From NCBI GenBank assembly GCA_963666865.1, contig OY763072.1, positions 744,001 to 808,000 of the forward strand: a stretch of DNA of 64,000 nt. Reading direction: 5' to 3'. The notes below the pieces were generated by a model. That model saw only the letters and a program-made list of their open reading frames with translations. It did no database searches and was not told the DNA's origin. Source of the DNA: Bin87 sp963666865. Its GTDB lineage: Bacteria > Chloroflexota > Dehalococcoidia > Lucifugimonadales > UBA3495. This document shows, in pieces, positions 50,583 through 59,730 of the stretch (within the stretch, counting starts at the first letter, position 1; every line of letters begins with the position of its first letter). The position numbers were made by a program, and so were the translations under genes.

Positions 50583-51104
50583 ATGGCCAACGTAGTTCTG
50601 GTGGTGGATATGGTGCGCGGCTTCCTAGAGCCGGGGCACAACCTGTATTGCGGCGATGACGCCCGGGGAATCATCGAGCCGGTGCGGGAGTTGCTCCGCC
50701 GCGAGGCCGACGCCGGTTCCACCGTGCTGTTCGTCTCCGACCACCACCGGCCCGACGACCTGGAGTTCCAGATGTTCCCGGTGCATTGCGTCATCGGCAC
50801 CGAGGAACCGGAGGTCATACCGGAATTGGCGGAGTGGGTCAGCGAGTCCAACGTCATCCCCAAGAACCGCTACAGCGGCTTCTTCAACACCGACCTGGCT
50901 CAGCGTTTGGCCGCCCTGAATCCTGACAAGATAATCGTGTGCGGCGTTTGCACCGACATCTGCGTGATGCACACCACCTCCGACGCCCGCAACCGGGACT
51001 ATGCTGTGGAGGTGCCCACCGATTGTGTGGCATCGTTCGATGCCGATGCCCACCGCTGGGCGTTGGACCACATCGGCAGGATACTGGGAGCGCGGGTGGT
51101 TTAG
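50583..51104 (+). CDS. Cysteine hydrolase (isochorismatase/nicotinamidase family)
   Basis: 173-aa alpha/beta hydrolase with a Cys nucleophile. Catalytic triad visible: Asp9 (VVDMVRGF), Lys94 (VIPKNRYSGF) and Cys127 (VCTDICVMHTT). The residues between (SDHHRPDDLEFQMFPVHC) include the metal-coordinating Asp/His typical of nicotinamidase (PncA). It probably hydrolyses nicotinamide or a related amide. GGAGG nine bases before the ATG. Confidence 0.9.
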   Translation: MANVVLVVDMVRGFLEPGHNLYCGDDARGIIEPVRELLRREADAGSTVLFVSDHHRPDDLEFQMFPVHCVIGTEEPEVIPELAEWVSESNVIPKNRYSGFFNTDLAQRLAALNPDKIIVCGVCTDICVMHTTSDARNRDYAVEVPTDCVASFDADAHRWALDHIGRILGARVV

Positions 51105-51229
51105 CCGGCCCCCGACCGTTAGCCCGCGTATGTGTTATCAGAAGCCCCGAGGCTGGTAACATGATGCAGGCCGGCAACTCATGGCGTCCGCGGCTCAGCG
51201 TCGTTCTGCGGCGACTGGTACTTTTGCCA

Positions 51230-51892
51230 GATGGTGAATTCACGCCATCCGGCTGGAAACCCATGTTGTGGTAAGGGATGGAATTGTACGCCGCCAGTAA
51301 AGCGAGCAGACGTTCCGGCCAATCTCCGTTTGGCGTAATAATTTCCATCAGGTGAACGATAATGACCAAGGCGTTATAGACTTTACGGTCAGCGCTTTTG
51401 TTGAATGCGGTGGCGATTTCCCTGGAACCGCGTAACCTCCGTGGTATTCTCAATCCGGTCCTAATCTTCTCGTCCCATAGGGGCTCATGATGTGCGCACG
51501 TGTTCCGGACCGAGGTCAGGTGCCTCAGGATGCTTGTGAGGGTCGCGTCATCGGGCGAACTCTCCCTTGCTTGAGCTCAGTACCACATGAAGCGACCACT
51601 GGTTGCGCACCGAGATTTCGACGTAACTGAGCGCTTCCAACAGCAGAGAGCGCAAGCGCTGGTCAAACATATACCGTGTCATCACCCGGTTGAATGACGT
51701 GCCGGCATGAAACGGTGCGGCAGTGCCGGGGCTTGATTGGAACGGCAACCAATAGGAGACTAGCCGATAGTACCCGATGTGAGTCAGGCATCGGGCCGCA
51801 AAGTCAACGTCAGGCACTGCCATGCCGCGATCCGCCAGAGCCTTTATCTGGTCCACGATGGACGTTGGGGCGGGTGCAGGTTGGCGCGTCAT
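51230..51892 (-). pseudogene. Abi_2 (AbiD/AbiF-like) phage-resistance gene remnant
   Basis: The N-terminal part (from ATG 51892) has the Abi_2 pattern QIKALADRGMAVPD...HIGYYRLVSYWLPF and VEISVRNQW. It then runs into a stop near 51548. In the next frame the C-terminal part continues with RHLTSVRNTCAHHEPLWD and the terminal VHLMEIITPNGDWPERL...MGF. The roughly 60-70 residues normally between these two parts are missing, and a one-base frame change joins them, so the gene has an internal deletion and a frameshift. Intact homologues mediate abortive infection. The 3' limit is approximate. Confidence 0.82.
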
Positions 51893-52194
51893 GATTAAAC
51901 AAAAACGTCCCCCCTGGTGCGCCGATCTTACGGGAGGCGTGGGGGGTTCTGTCGAAATTAGGATAGCGTCTTTGCCGGTTTTCGTCAATTGCGAACCAAG
52001 CGCGTACTCCGTCATTCGTCTGCTTCGTCAACCCACAGGTCCGCCTGGGCGTCGGCAACCGACCACACCCACTTTGATCTAGAAATTGCCATAATCGCGA
52101 CTTTCCCAGTGACATCGGCTGCCCGCGAATTTGCAAGGGGCAATGCTACATTAGAACTCATAATCGGCGATGTCAATTTTGCGGGAGAAGCGTT

Positions 52195-52584
52195 ATGAGC
52201 CAGTCGGAAATCCGCCGCTCCATCGAAATAACCGGCCAAGTTTGGGGCGTACAACTCTCCCTGCCGGGCAAAGGCGAAGGCGGAACCTTCCAGATTCTGC
52301 TGGAAAACGGCCATATCGTCGCCAGCCCATACCCGAGGGCATGGCACCTGGAAATCGCCTCCGCATTGCAGGCCAATGACGTTGTCCTGCTCAAGGTAAA
52401 AGGCATCGGCGAGCATTCCCCGGATGGCGAACTGCTGCGCATCGTGGAACCCGGGTCCATCACCCGCTGCTGGGCGCCGGCTCCCAACCGTCTTTTCGAT
52501 ACGGACGCGCCGGCTTGGGAGACAGTGGTGGCAATAGGTGGTGAAACTGCATTTGCGCCAATTCGCCAAAGAGGTTCACAATGA
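52195..52584 (+). CDS. Hypothetical protein with OB-like beta pattern
   Basis: 129-aa soluble protein of unknown function. Alternating hydrophobic strands (SIEITGQVWGVQLSLPG, TFQILLENGHIVA, DVVLLKVKGIG) suggest a beta-barrel such as an OB fold. GGGAG seven bases before the ATG supports the start; the 4-bp overlap with the next gene (ATGA) supports reality on this strand rather than the opposite ORF. No homologue recognised. Confidence 0.62.
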   Translation: MSQSEIRRSIEITGQVWGVQLSLPGKGEGGTFQILLENGHIVASPYPRAWHLEIASALQANDVVLLKVKGIGEHSPDGELLRIVEPGSITRCWAPAPNRLFDTDAPAWETVVAIGGETAFAPIRQRGSQ

Positions 52585-53240
52585 AAAACCTGTTAGTCAA
52601 TCAGTTCCCCAAGTTGGAAAGCCATCCACGCATTGCGGCAATCGCCAATGTACTGCTCAATTTGCTGTTTGGAGGGGTTATAGGCGTTGTAGCTGCCAGT
52701 GCTGTCTTGGGTTTTTCATCTCTCCTGGATCAACCCTGGAATTATTTGACAACAGCTGCGACTTTGTTGCTAGCGAAAACGGTCTGGCGGTGGGTTACCA
52801 CGCTGTGGTTAGGGCCTTTCGTGTCCAGTGTCTCAGCAACAATTGTTGAGCAGAAAACAGGCATCGAAGTGCCTGAGCACGCACAACGTTCTAACTGGGG
52901 CGAGCACAGTGTATCAATTATTACATTAGGGGCTACAATTGCCATCGCAGGTTACTTAAATAACCTAGGCTCCGGGGCTGGAAACGCTACTGAAGTGCTG
53001 AGCAACAGTGCGATATTGGGCATAACATCATGCGCCGGAGCAGTTACAGCAGCTTCACAGAACCTGTCTGGCAGAGTGACAATAATCGCCCTGTGGCGGA
53101 ACAGACATGACTACCAAAATAGCACTGCTTATCAACAGGGAAAAAGAAATGCACAAGGCCCGGCAAGAGGCAAACATGCGAACAATCGTACCAATTCAAG
53201 AAGGAGACAAGGCCATCTAATAGGCCAAAGGAGACGATAG
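52581..53240 (+). CDS. Hypothetical multi-pass membrane protein
   Basis: 219-aa protein with about four hydrophobic stretches (IANVLLNLLFGGVIGVVAA, WNYLTTAATLLLAKTVW, VSIITLGATIAIAGYLNN, AILGITSCAGAVTAA) and a long basic, Asn/Arg-rich C-terminal tail. It overlaps the preceding gene by 4 bp and is divergent in content from its neighbours. Nothing functional can be assigned. Confidence 0.6.
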   Translation: MKNLLVNQFPKLESHPRIAAIANVLLNLLFGGVIGVVAASAVLGFSSLLDQPWNYLTTAATLLLAKTVWRWVTTLWLGPFVSSVSATIVEQKTGIEVPEHAQRSNWGEHSVSIITLGATIAIAGYLNNLGSGAGNATEVLSNSAILGITSCAGAVTAASQNLSGRVTIIALWRNRHDYQNSTAYQQGKRNAQGPARGKHANNRTNSRRRQGHLIGQRRR

Positions 53241-53248
53241 AGGATCGT

Positions 53249-53659
53249 CTATTGAACTGCAATCAGATGTTCTTCAAACCGCCCCTTCGCCGCCGCCCAA
53301 CCTGCTTCCGCCTCCCCGCGCAGCCGCCACGCTGCATTCCGTCGTTGCTGGATTTCACTCGCGATGTTTTCCTGCACGTGCGGCGACGGTATCGGAATCT
53401 TCAGGTTGGCGACGTCGTCGTTGGTCAGGCGTGGGTGGGCGTTGCCGGTCATCATGTGGACGGTTTGCGACAGCGCCAGGCGGCTGCGCAATACAGCGGC
53501 CAGGTAGTCCGGCAACAGGGCCGCGCCATCCTTGACCCGCAGCACGTGGAACTCCGTTGAGCAACAGCCGTCCATCTCGGCGCGATATACCTTGTTCAGG
53601 TAGGGGCGCAGCCGGGCAAACAGCACGTCGTCGGTCTTGTAGGCGAAACAGTTGCTTCT
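53249..53659 (-). pseudogene. Type I restriction specificity subunit (hsdS) fragment
   Basis: Only the C-terminal target-recognition half-domain remains: FAYKTDDVLFARLRPYLNKV, TGNAHPRLTNDDVANLKIPIPS and a closing helix with the EIQQRRNAAWRL segment. A stop codon upstream in frame (minus strand, near 53660) cuts the gene at about the beginning of the final domain; no ATG start is present (only GTG at 53626 within it). No hsdM or hsdR is nearby. It is the leftover of a degraded type I system. Confidence 0.8.
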
Positions 53660-53681
53660 CCTCTAATCATCATAAAGATCA

Positions 53682-55892
53682 TTAGTCTCTGATGCTACAG
53701 GGTTCATTGCTGTATGTTCCGTCGCTTTCAAAAAGCTGGACCATCCGGCTGGTATAGCCGTTCCAGGCGATGCCGATGTGGACTTTACAGTGCGATATTA
53801 CAAGCAAGTTAGTACGATGTCCAGGGCTGTTCATCCATCCAATCATATTGCCTGCGACGTCGCTGCTTGGTATGTTTTTTGGTTGACTGCCAGCATAAGG
53901 AATAAAGCATTCGTCACGTCCGATTATGTTTTCGCCACCGAATTTAGAGGGTTCACCGCCTGCATCCTCAAATCGTTCATGCGGCTGTCTGCCGTCTGAT
54001 CCCTTGTGTGCCAAGTAGCAATTGTGTAACATATCTTCGGCGTGCATCTGGGCAGAAATGTTGTCGCCCATTGTAATCGTTGGTACGCCTGCTTTTGTCC
54101 GCTCTTCGTTAATTAGCGTCAGCATATACTGCTTTTCGACGGTGTAGCGTTGATTAGGATGGTTCTCACCGTTGGCAACATCGTCATAATGGTAAGGGAT
54201 GCTCATAATTATGAGTCTCTCTGCTTCGCTAACACTATCTGCGACCCAGGGCAGGGCAATGATTTGTTGAATGGTAGTCGCGTCATGGTAAGTGATGCTT
54301 CGTATTGCTGGTATCTCAGATTCCGTGATACCGTCGGCTACCCAGGGCAACGCTATGATTTGTTGAGTTGCAGCGCGGCTGTAGTGCGGAATATAACGGA
54401 TTGCGGAGATTTCGGTTTTTGTAATCGCGTCGCCTACCCAAGGCAAGGCGATGACCTGCTGGGCAACGGCGGCGTCATTGTGGGTGATATTGCCCAACTG
54501 CTGTAGTGCCGCTACCTCTGACTCCGTAACACCATCGGCGACCCAGGGCAAAGCGATGACCTGATCAGCGACAGCCGAATCGTTATGGGCGATATTGCCC
54601 AACTGTTGCAGCACAGCTATCTCTAGCTCCGTAACGCCGTTGACGACCCAGACCAAGGCGATGATCTGTTCAGCAGCCGCATCATTGTGGGTGAAGCTAC
54701 GCAATTGTTGCAGCGCTACTATCTCTGATCCCGTAATACCGTCGGCGATCCAGGCCAAGGAGATAACCCGATCAGCAACAGCTGCATCGCTGTGGAGGAT
54801 GTACCCCAACTGCTGTAGCGCTGCTACCTCTGGCTCAGCAACGCCGTCGCTGACCCATGGCAAGGCGATGATCCGCTCGGCAACAGCTGCATCATTGTGG
54901 GTGATATTGCCCAACTGATGTAGCGCCGCTACCTCTGGCTCAGCGACGCCGTCGCTGACCCATGGCAAGGCGATGATCTGCTCGGCAATAGCCTCGTCAA
55001 TGCGGGCGATGTTGCCCAACTGCCCTAGCGCCGATACCTCCGGCTCTGTAACGTCGTCGGCAACCCAGGTCAAGGCGATGATCTGTTCAGCAACAGCCGC
55101 ATCATTGTGGGCAATATTGCCCAACTGCCCTAGTGACGTTACCTCCGGCTCCGCAACGCCGTCGCCGATCCAAGGCAAGGCGATGATCTGCTCGGCAACA
55201 GCCGCATCATTGTGGGCGATATTGCCCAATTGCTGTAATGCGTCCGTTTCAGATCTAGTAATTGCGTCGTGGACCCAACCCAAAGCAGGCGTATTTTGGG
55301 TTTCGTTCCCGTACAGCATCAGGTGAAATATTGTCTCATTGAAGGCAGCCAATTGTATTAGCTGGGTTACGGCTTCTCTTTCACTAGAATCGATGCCGTC
55401 TGCAATCCATGGTAATTCCATAATACTTTTTGCGTAGTGAGGACTTTCCGATTCCAAGTAAGCAGCGTTCGGTAACATGTCGAATGGTGTTGGCTTTTCT
55501 GATGTGGGAGCCGATATAGCAGTAGGCGTTGGCTCAGGTGTTGGGGGATGGGGTAAAGCGCCTGTGGGACTGTTGACTGCGCCGGAATCCCGGTCAGTTG
55601 CTACCTTGACCATAGCAATCGTCGGTGTTGGCGCAGGTATTGCAGTAGCGGGTAGAGTGATCGTGGGATCGTTAACTGTACCAGCAAGCTGCTGGGCTGC
55701 TACCTTGGCTATCGCAGCGTCAATAGTTGCTTGCAGATCAGGTGTCGGTGTTGCGGCCTCCGGTCCCTCGTCCAAGATACAGGCTGCTGTCGCTATGACC
55801 ACGAGCATGGCGGCGGCCAGAGCGAACGTGACGGCCTTAGTCCAGAGCCGCAGCGTGGGTGGCTGTGTTTGGTTTTTAGCGTTCCTTGTCAT
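53682..55892 (-). CDS. Secreted/lipoprotein-like protein with 35-residue LPWxxDG repeats and C-terminal CAP domain
   Basis: 736-aa exported protein. Residues 1-38 are an N-terminal signal with a hydrophobic core and Cys38 (possible, atypical lipobox TAAC). A Thr/Pro/Ala-rich linker spans about 60-130. About eleven repeats of 35 residues follow (consensus IIALPWVADGVTEPE then VAALQQLGNIAHNDAAVAEQ). The last 150 residues form a CAP/SCP domain (LINEERTKAG, MHAEDMLHNC, GGENI, GWMNSPGHRTNLL) with His/Glu residues of the CAP cavity. The repeats predict paired helices, HEAT-like. A surface protein of unknown ligand. Confidence 0.85.
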   Translation of the reverse strand: MTRNAKNQTQPPTLRLWTKAVTFALAAAMLVVIATAACILDEGPEAATPTPDLQATIDAAIAKVAAQQLAGTVNDPTITLPATAIPAPTPTIAMVKVATDRDSGAVNSPTGALPHPPTPEPTPTAISAPTSEKPTPFDMLPNAAYLESESPHYAKSIMELPWIADGIDSSEREAVTQLIQLAAFNETIFHLMLYGNETQNTPALGWVHDAITRSETDALQQLGNIAHNDAAVAEQIIALPWIGDGVAEPEVTSLGQLGNIAHNDAAVAEQIIALTWVADDVTEPEVSALGQLGNIARIDEAIAEQIIALPWVSDGVAEPEVAALHQLGNITHNDAAVAERIIALPWVSDGVAEPEVAALQQLGYILHSDAAVADRVISLAWIADGITGSEIVALQQLRSFTHNDAAAEQIIALVWVVNGVTELEIAVLQQLGNIAHNDSAVADQVIALPWVADGVTESEVAALQQLGNITHNDAAVAQQVIALPWVGDAITKTEISAIRYIPHYSRAATQQIIALPWVADGITESEIPAIRSITYHDATTIQQIIALPWVADSVSEAERLIIMSIPYHYDDVANGENHPNQRYTVEKQYMLTLINEERTKAGVPTITMGDNISAQMHAEDMLHNCYLAHKGSDGRQPHERFEDAGGEPSKFGGENIIGRDECFIPYAGSQPKNIPSSDVAGNMIGWMNSPGHRTNLLVISHCKVHIGIAWNGYTSRMVQLFESDGTYSNEPCSIRD
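54210..55440. repeat. 105-bp tandem coding repeat array
   Basis: About eleven consecutive units of about 105 bp inside the CAP-domain protein gene, each encoding a 35-residue LPW repeat; outer units are degenerate and the last two lack three residues. It is an in-frame protein repeat, not a CRISPR array: there are no constant-repeat/unique-spacer boundaries. Confidence 0.85.
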
Positions 55893-55919
55893 GATCAGGT
55901 TTGCCTGATATTTCGGCGG

Positions 55920-56485
55920 CTACACTTCAAAAACGTCGCGCACCGGGCAGGTGAAGCCGGGGAGCACGTCGCCGCCGTCCAGGGTGTCGTTTTCCGTAAA
56001 GGTGCGCGCCGGGCCGGATTGGGGCAGGGCCGTAATCGTCCGCGTCTCCGGGTCGGTTATCCACACCAGTCGCACGCCGTGACGCAGCCACATCTGCGCT
56101 TTGTCAAACACCGGAACCGGCCGGTCGTTAGGCGACACTATTTCAACCACCAGGTCGGGCACTACTTGAGCGTACCGTCGCTCGCGCACGTCCGGGGGCA
56201 TCCGCTCGGCGGATATGAAAGCCACGTCCGGCTCCCGCACACCGTGTCCGGGCCACGCTCCAGCTGCACGCCGGTATCGGAGCCGAATACCCGGCCCAGC
56301 CGGCGCGGCTTCACAAAGGAGCCCAACAAAATTCCCCAATTTATCGTGATTTGGCCGTGTTCCAGTCCGTTTGACACCTTCTTGTGCAGCACTCCCATTA
56401 TCAGTTCGCCTTTCACGCCTTCACTGTCCAATCGCAGCAGGTCGTCGGCAGTCAGCAGTTTTGCTCCGGTTCCGGCAGTCGTCAT
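55920..56485 (-). pseudogene. Uma2-family (DUF820) endonuclease gene, frameshifted
   Basis: The N-terminal part in one frame (from ATG 56485) reads LTADDLLRLDSEG...GELIMGVLHKKV and up to GVQLERGPDTV. The C-terminal part in the next frame resumes REPDVAFISAERMPPD, VVPDLVVEIVSPNDRP, KAQMWLRHGVRLVWITDPETRT. The junction near 56240 shows a TG-type duplication that shifts the frame. Without the shift it would be a typical 190-aa Uma2 PD-(D/E)XK protein. Either a real pseudogene or a sequencing/assembly error. Confidence 0.85.
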
Positions 56486-56607
56486 CGCTTCACCCCGTAG
56501 AATCCCTTAAGTCAAAAACCGCCACCGGCGGGATGTGCGGCATTATAGCACCCGTCCCGTCTTCGCCCCGTGTGTTATTATCGCCCCGTCCATTTGCCGC
56601 CAAGTCT

Positions 56608-56655
56608 GGATTCCGGCTTTCGCCGGAATGACGATGAGATGAGGCCGGAATGACG
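56608..56655. repeat. CGTCATTCC-type element, partial copy 6
   Basis: One hairpin end (GGATTCCGG, CTTTCG, CCGGAATGACG) followed by a second, truncated end fragment AGGCCGGAATGACG (56642-56655). No left partner is visible. Lies just upstream of the VWA gene. Similar to the extra fragment in the copy at 19044. Confidence 0.75.
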
Positions 56656-56686
56656 CTTATGTAGCCGGCTCGGTCGGAGGTCGTTC

Positions 56687-58717
56687 ATGCTGTACCAACG
56701 CTATCGCTACTCCCAATGGGATGGCACCCAGGAGATTTTTGACGTCGATGCCAGCGACATCATGGACGCGCTGTCGGACGACCTGTTGCAGCACGGCGAT
56801 CTGGCCCGGGCGTTGCGCGAACTTTTCCGCAACGGGATGCAGAACCGCGACGGCGCCCAGATGCCCAACCTGCGGCAGCTCATGGACCAGCTCCGGCAAC
56901 AGCGCCGCCAGCAGCTCCAGCAGAGCAACCTGGACTCGGTGGTGGACGACCTGAAGGAGCGGATGGAAGAAATCCTCCGCACCGAGCGGGAGGGCATCCA
57001 GCGTCGGTTGGACGAAGCCGACAGCCAGCCCGAACCCGAGGATATGGAAGGCAAGGAGCAGCAGCGCGCCCTGAACCGCCTGCTCCGCGAGCGTGCCCAG
57101 CGCAACCTGGACAAGCTGGACGACCTCCCCGACGGCCTGGGCGGACAGATCCAAGAGCTGATGGACTACGACTTCATGGACCCGGATGCCCAGCAGATGT
57201 TCCAGGAACTGCTGGATATGCTGAAAAGCCAGATGGCGCAGAACGTGTCCCAGCAGATGCAGGAACAGATGCAGAACATGACCCCGGAGCAGATGGAGGC
57301 CATGCGTCAGATGATGCAGGACCTCAACCAGATGCTCCGCGACCGTATGGAGGGACGGGACCCCAACTTTGAAGGGTTCATGCAGAAGTGGGGGCCGATG
57401 TTCGGCGACGACCCGCCCCAGAGCCTGGACGAGTTGATGGAGCGCATCCAGCAGCAGATGGCGCAGATGCAGTCGCTGATGGACAGCCTCTCCCCCGAAA
57501 TGCGTCGGGAGTTGGAAGACGCCATGCAGTCGGCCATGGACCCGCGTCTGATGGACGAGATGTCCGAGTTCGCCAGCCTGATGCAGTCGCTGATGCCGCC
57601 GGACGAGCTGGCCCGCCAGTACCCGTTCCTTGGCGACGACAGCATGACCCTGGAGCAGGCTATGGAGGCCATGCGCCAGATGCAGGACCTGGACCGGCTG
57701 GAACAGTCGTTGCAACAGGCCATGCGCACCGGCAACCTGGACGACGTTGACCCGGAGCAACTGGCCGAATTGCTGGGCGAAGAGGCCCGCCGGGCTTGGG
57801 AAGAGCTGGACCGGCTGCGCCAACTGCTCAAGGACGCCGGCTACATCACCGACGACGACAATATGAACCTGACCGCGCGGGGGATCCGCCGGATCGGCCA
57901 GAAGGCCATGCGCGAGGTGTTCCAGCACCTCAAGAAAGACCGCATCGGCAACCACGACCTGGATACCCGGGGCGCCGGCGGCGACCTGCTGGGCGACACC
58001 AAGACCTACGAGTTCGGCGACCCGCTGCAGCTCGACCTGCAAACCACCGTGAAGAACGCCATCGTCCGCGGCGGCCCGCAGGTGCCGGTGAAATTGCGCC
58101 CTGACGACTTTGAGATCTACCGCACCGAGCACATGACCCGCGCTGCCACCATCGTCCTGCTGGACCAGAGCCGTTCCATGGGCCTGTTCAACAACTGGGC
58201 GGCGGCCAAGAAAGTCACGCTGGCCCTGTTCGCTCTCATCCATCAGCAGTACCCCCGGGATACCCTGCATGTGGTGGGGTTCTCCGACTACGCCCGAGAG
58301 ATCGAGGAAGAGGACCTGGCCGGCCTGACCTGGAACAACTGGGTATCCGGCACCAACCTGCACCACGCGCTGATGCTGTCGCGCAAGCTGCTCAACAAGG
58401 AGAAGGGAGGCACCCGTCAGATCCTGGTCATCACCGACGGCGAGCCCACCGCTCACCTGGAGGGCGAGCAAGCCTATTTCTCCTACCCGCCCAGCTACCG
58501 GACCGAGCTGGAAACTCTCAAAGAGGTGCGTCGCTGCACGCAGGAAGGCATCGTAATCAACACCTTCATGCTCGAAAACAGCTACCAGTTGGTCAACTTT
58601 GTGGACCGGATGACACGTATCAACCGGGGCCGGGCCTTCTACAGCAGCAGCGAGAACCTGGGCGAGTACGTGCTGGTGGACTACATCACCAACCGGCGGA
58701 AACGGATAACCGGGTGA
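56687..58717 (+). CDS. Large VWA-domain protein with Gln/Met-rich coiled-coil region
   Basis: 676-aa protein. A short N-terminal helical part is followed by a long Q/M/E/R-rich helical middle (about residues 60-400, many QMxxMxQ stretches). The C-terminal VWA domain (about 450-670) has a MIDAS metal site: DQSRSM (about residue 492), the Thr in SGTNLHHAL and the Asp in ITDGEPT. It resembles proteins that pair with MoxR/RavA-type AAA+ ATPases, but no such ATPase is adjacent. GGAGG six bases before the ATG. The very large open frame on the opposite strand is only a codon-bias shadow. Confidence 0.88.
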   Translation: MLYQRYRYSQWDGTQEIFDVDASDIMDALSDDLLQHGDLARALRELFRNGMQNRDGAQMPNLRQLMDQLRQQRRQQLQQSNLDSVVDDLKERMEEILRTEREGIQRRLDEADSQPEPEDMEGKEQQRALNRLLRERAQRNLDKLDDLPDGLGGQIQELMDYDFMDPDAQQMFQELLDMLKSQMAQNVSQQMQEQMQNMTPEQMEAMRQMMQDLNQMLRDRMEGRDPNFEGFMQKWGPMFGDDPPQSLDELMERIQQQMAQMQSLMDSLSPEMRRELEDAMQSAMDPRLMDEMSEFASLMQSLMPPDELARQYPFLGDDSMTLEQAMEAMRQMQDLDRLEQSLQQAMRTGNLDDVDPEQLAELLGEEARRAWEELDRLRQLLKDAGYITDDDNMNLTARGIRRIGQKAMREVFQHLKKDRIGNHDLDTRGAGGDLLGDTKTYEFGDPLQLDLQTTVKNAIVRGGPQVPVKLRPDDFEIYRTEHMTRAATIVLLDQSRSMGLFNNWAAAKKVTLALFALIHQQYPRDTLHVVGFSDYAREIEEEDLAGLTWNNWVSGTNLHHALMLSRKLLNKEKGGTRQILVITDGEPTAHLEGEQAYFSYPPSYRTELETLKEVRRCTQEGIVINTFMLENSYQLVNFVDRMTRINRGRAFYSSSENLGEYVLVDYITNRRKRITG

Positions 58718-58754
58718 CGCCGCCCTAACTCGATTGCCACTGGAGCTTCCCCTC

Positions 58755-58886
58755 ATGGACGCCAACACTGTCGCCATAGTTGTTGCCATAGTAGGAGTGG
58801 GGGCAGTGCTGACCGGAATAGGCATCGCCGTGGTGATAGTCCTGCTCATGGGATTATCTTGCTTGGACAAATTTGCCGGCAGGTAA
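58755..58886 (+). CDS. Small single-pass membrane protein (43 aa)
   Basis: 43-aa peptide starting MDANTVAIVVAIVGV, almost entirely one hydrophobic helix (AIVVAIVGVGAVLTGIGIAV), with a short polar C-terminal end (CLDKFAGR). GGAG nine bases before the ATG. It lies 37 bp downstream of the VWA gene on the same strand. Short hydrophobic frames can be spurious, so this is a moderate call; function unknown. Confidence 0.5.
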   Translation: MDANTVAIVVAIVGVGAVLTGIGIAVVIVLLMGLSCLDKFAGR

Positions 58887-58964
58887 ACGCACTAGGGCGA
58901 ACAAAGTGCCGACTGACCGTGTTACGCAATCCGCAACAATCTGACGAAATTGCTTTATAACCTA

Positions 58965-58994
58965 TTTCCAAACCTGCCACCCTCGTGCTACAAT
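58965..58994 (+). promoter_or_regulatory. Predicted pyr operon promoter
   Basis: TACAAT -10 (58989-58994) with a weak TTTCCA -35 (58965-58970), spacer 18 bp. Transcription would start near 59001, giving a leader of about 200 nt that contains the PyrR loop and a terminator before pyrR. Confidence 0.5.
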
Positions 58995-59028
58995 TTTGGC
59001 CGCGAAATAGCGACGCCGCTTTTAAGGC

Positions 59029-59042
59029 AGTCCGGCGAGGCT
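59029..59042 (+). promoter_or_regulatory. PyrR-binding loop of the pyr attenuator
   Basis: The leader sequence AGTCCGGCGAGGCT matches the conserved PyrR anti-antiterminator motif (A-x-U-C-C-x-G-x-G-A-G-G-C-U), followed by G-G-C-A-A-A-G. In B. subtilis PyrR plus UMP binds this loop and forces termination. Its position between the promoter and the terminator just before pyrR supports the same regulation here. Confidence 0.75.
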
Positions 59043-59105
59043 GGCAAAGCGTATCCGCGCACTGTGACGGAGCAACTGGTCACGTTGCTGCGGCAATGAG
59101 CGTAG

Positions 59106-59148
59106 CCCCGCTTGCGACCGGCCACCGGCGTCAAGCAGGGGATTTTTT
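59106..59148 (+). terminator. Intrinsic terminator of the pyr leader (attenuator)
   Basis: Stem from CCCCGCTTG (59106-59114) pairing with CAAGCAGGGG (59132-59141) with one bulge; the loop contains an inner ACCGG/CCGG stem. It is followed at once by six Ts (59143-59148). It lies 67 bp before the pyrR ATG, downstream of the PyrR loop, in the arrangement of a pyr attenuator. Confidence 0.8.
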
Positions 59149-59214
59149 ATAGCCACTCGCAGCAACATTACCGCCCCGGATGGCATCGGCCCTGCCGTCG
59201 CCGGACGCCGGGTT

Positions 59215-59726
<512 letters not shown>

Positions 59727-59730
<4 letters not shown>

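Noticed and set aside
52012..52569. 185-codon minus-strand frame opposite the hypothetical gene at 52195.
   Set aside because: The plus-strand gene has a good RBS and a 4-bp overlap with the next gene; the minus-strand frame has neither.
54210..55440. Regularly spaced repeats considered as a CRISPR array.
   Set aside because: Whole 105-bp units repeat without unique spacers, and they form a continuous reading frame of 35-residue protein repeats; no cas genes nearby.
56657..58870. Very long open frame (737 codons) on the minus strand opposite the VWA gene.
   Set aside because: Low-complexity His/Leu/Val/Gln translation produced by the codon bias of the real plus-strand gene, which has the MIDAS motifs and an RBS.
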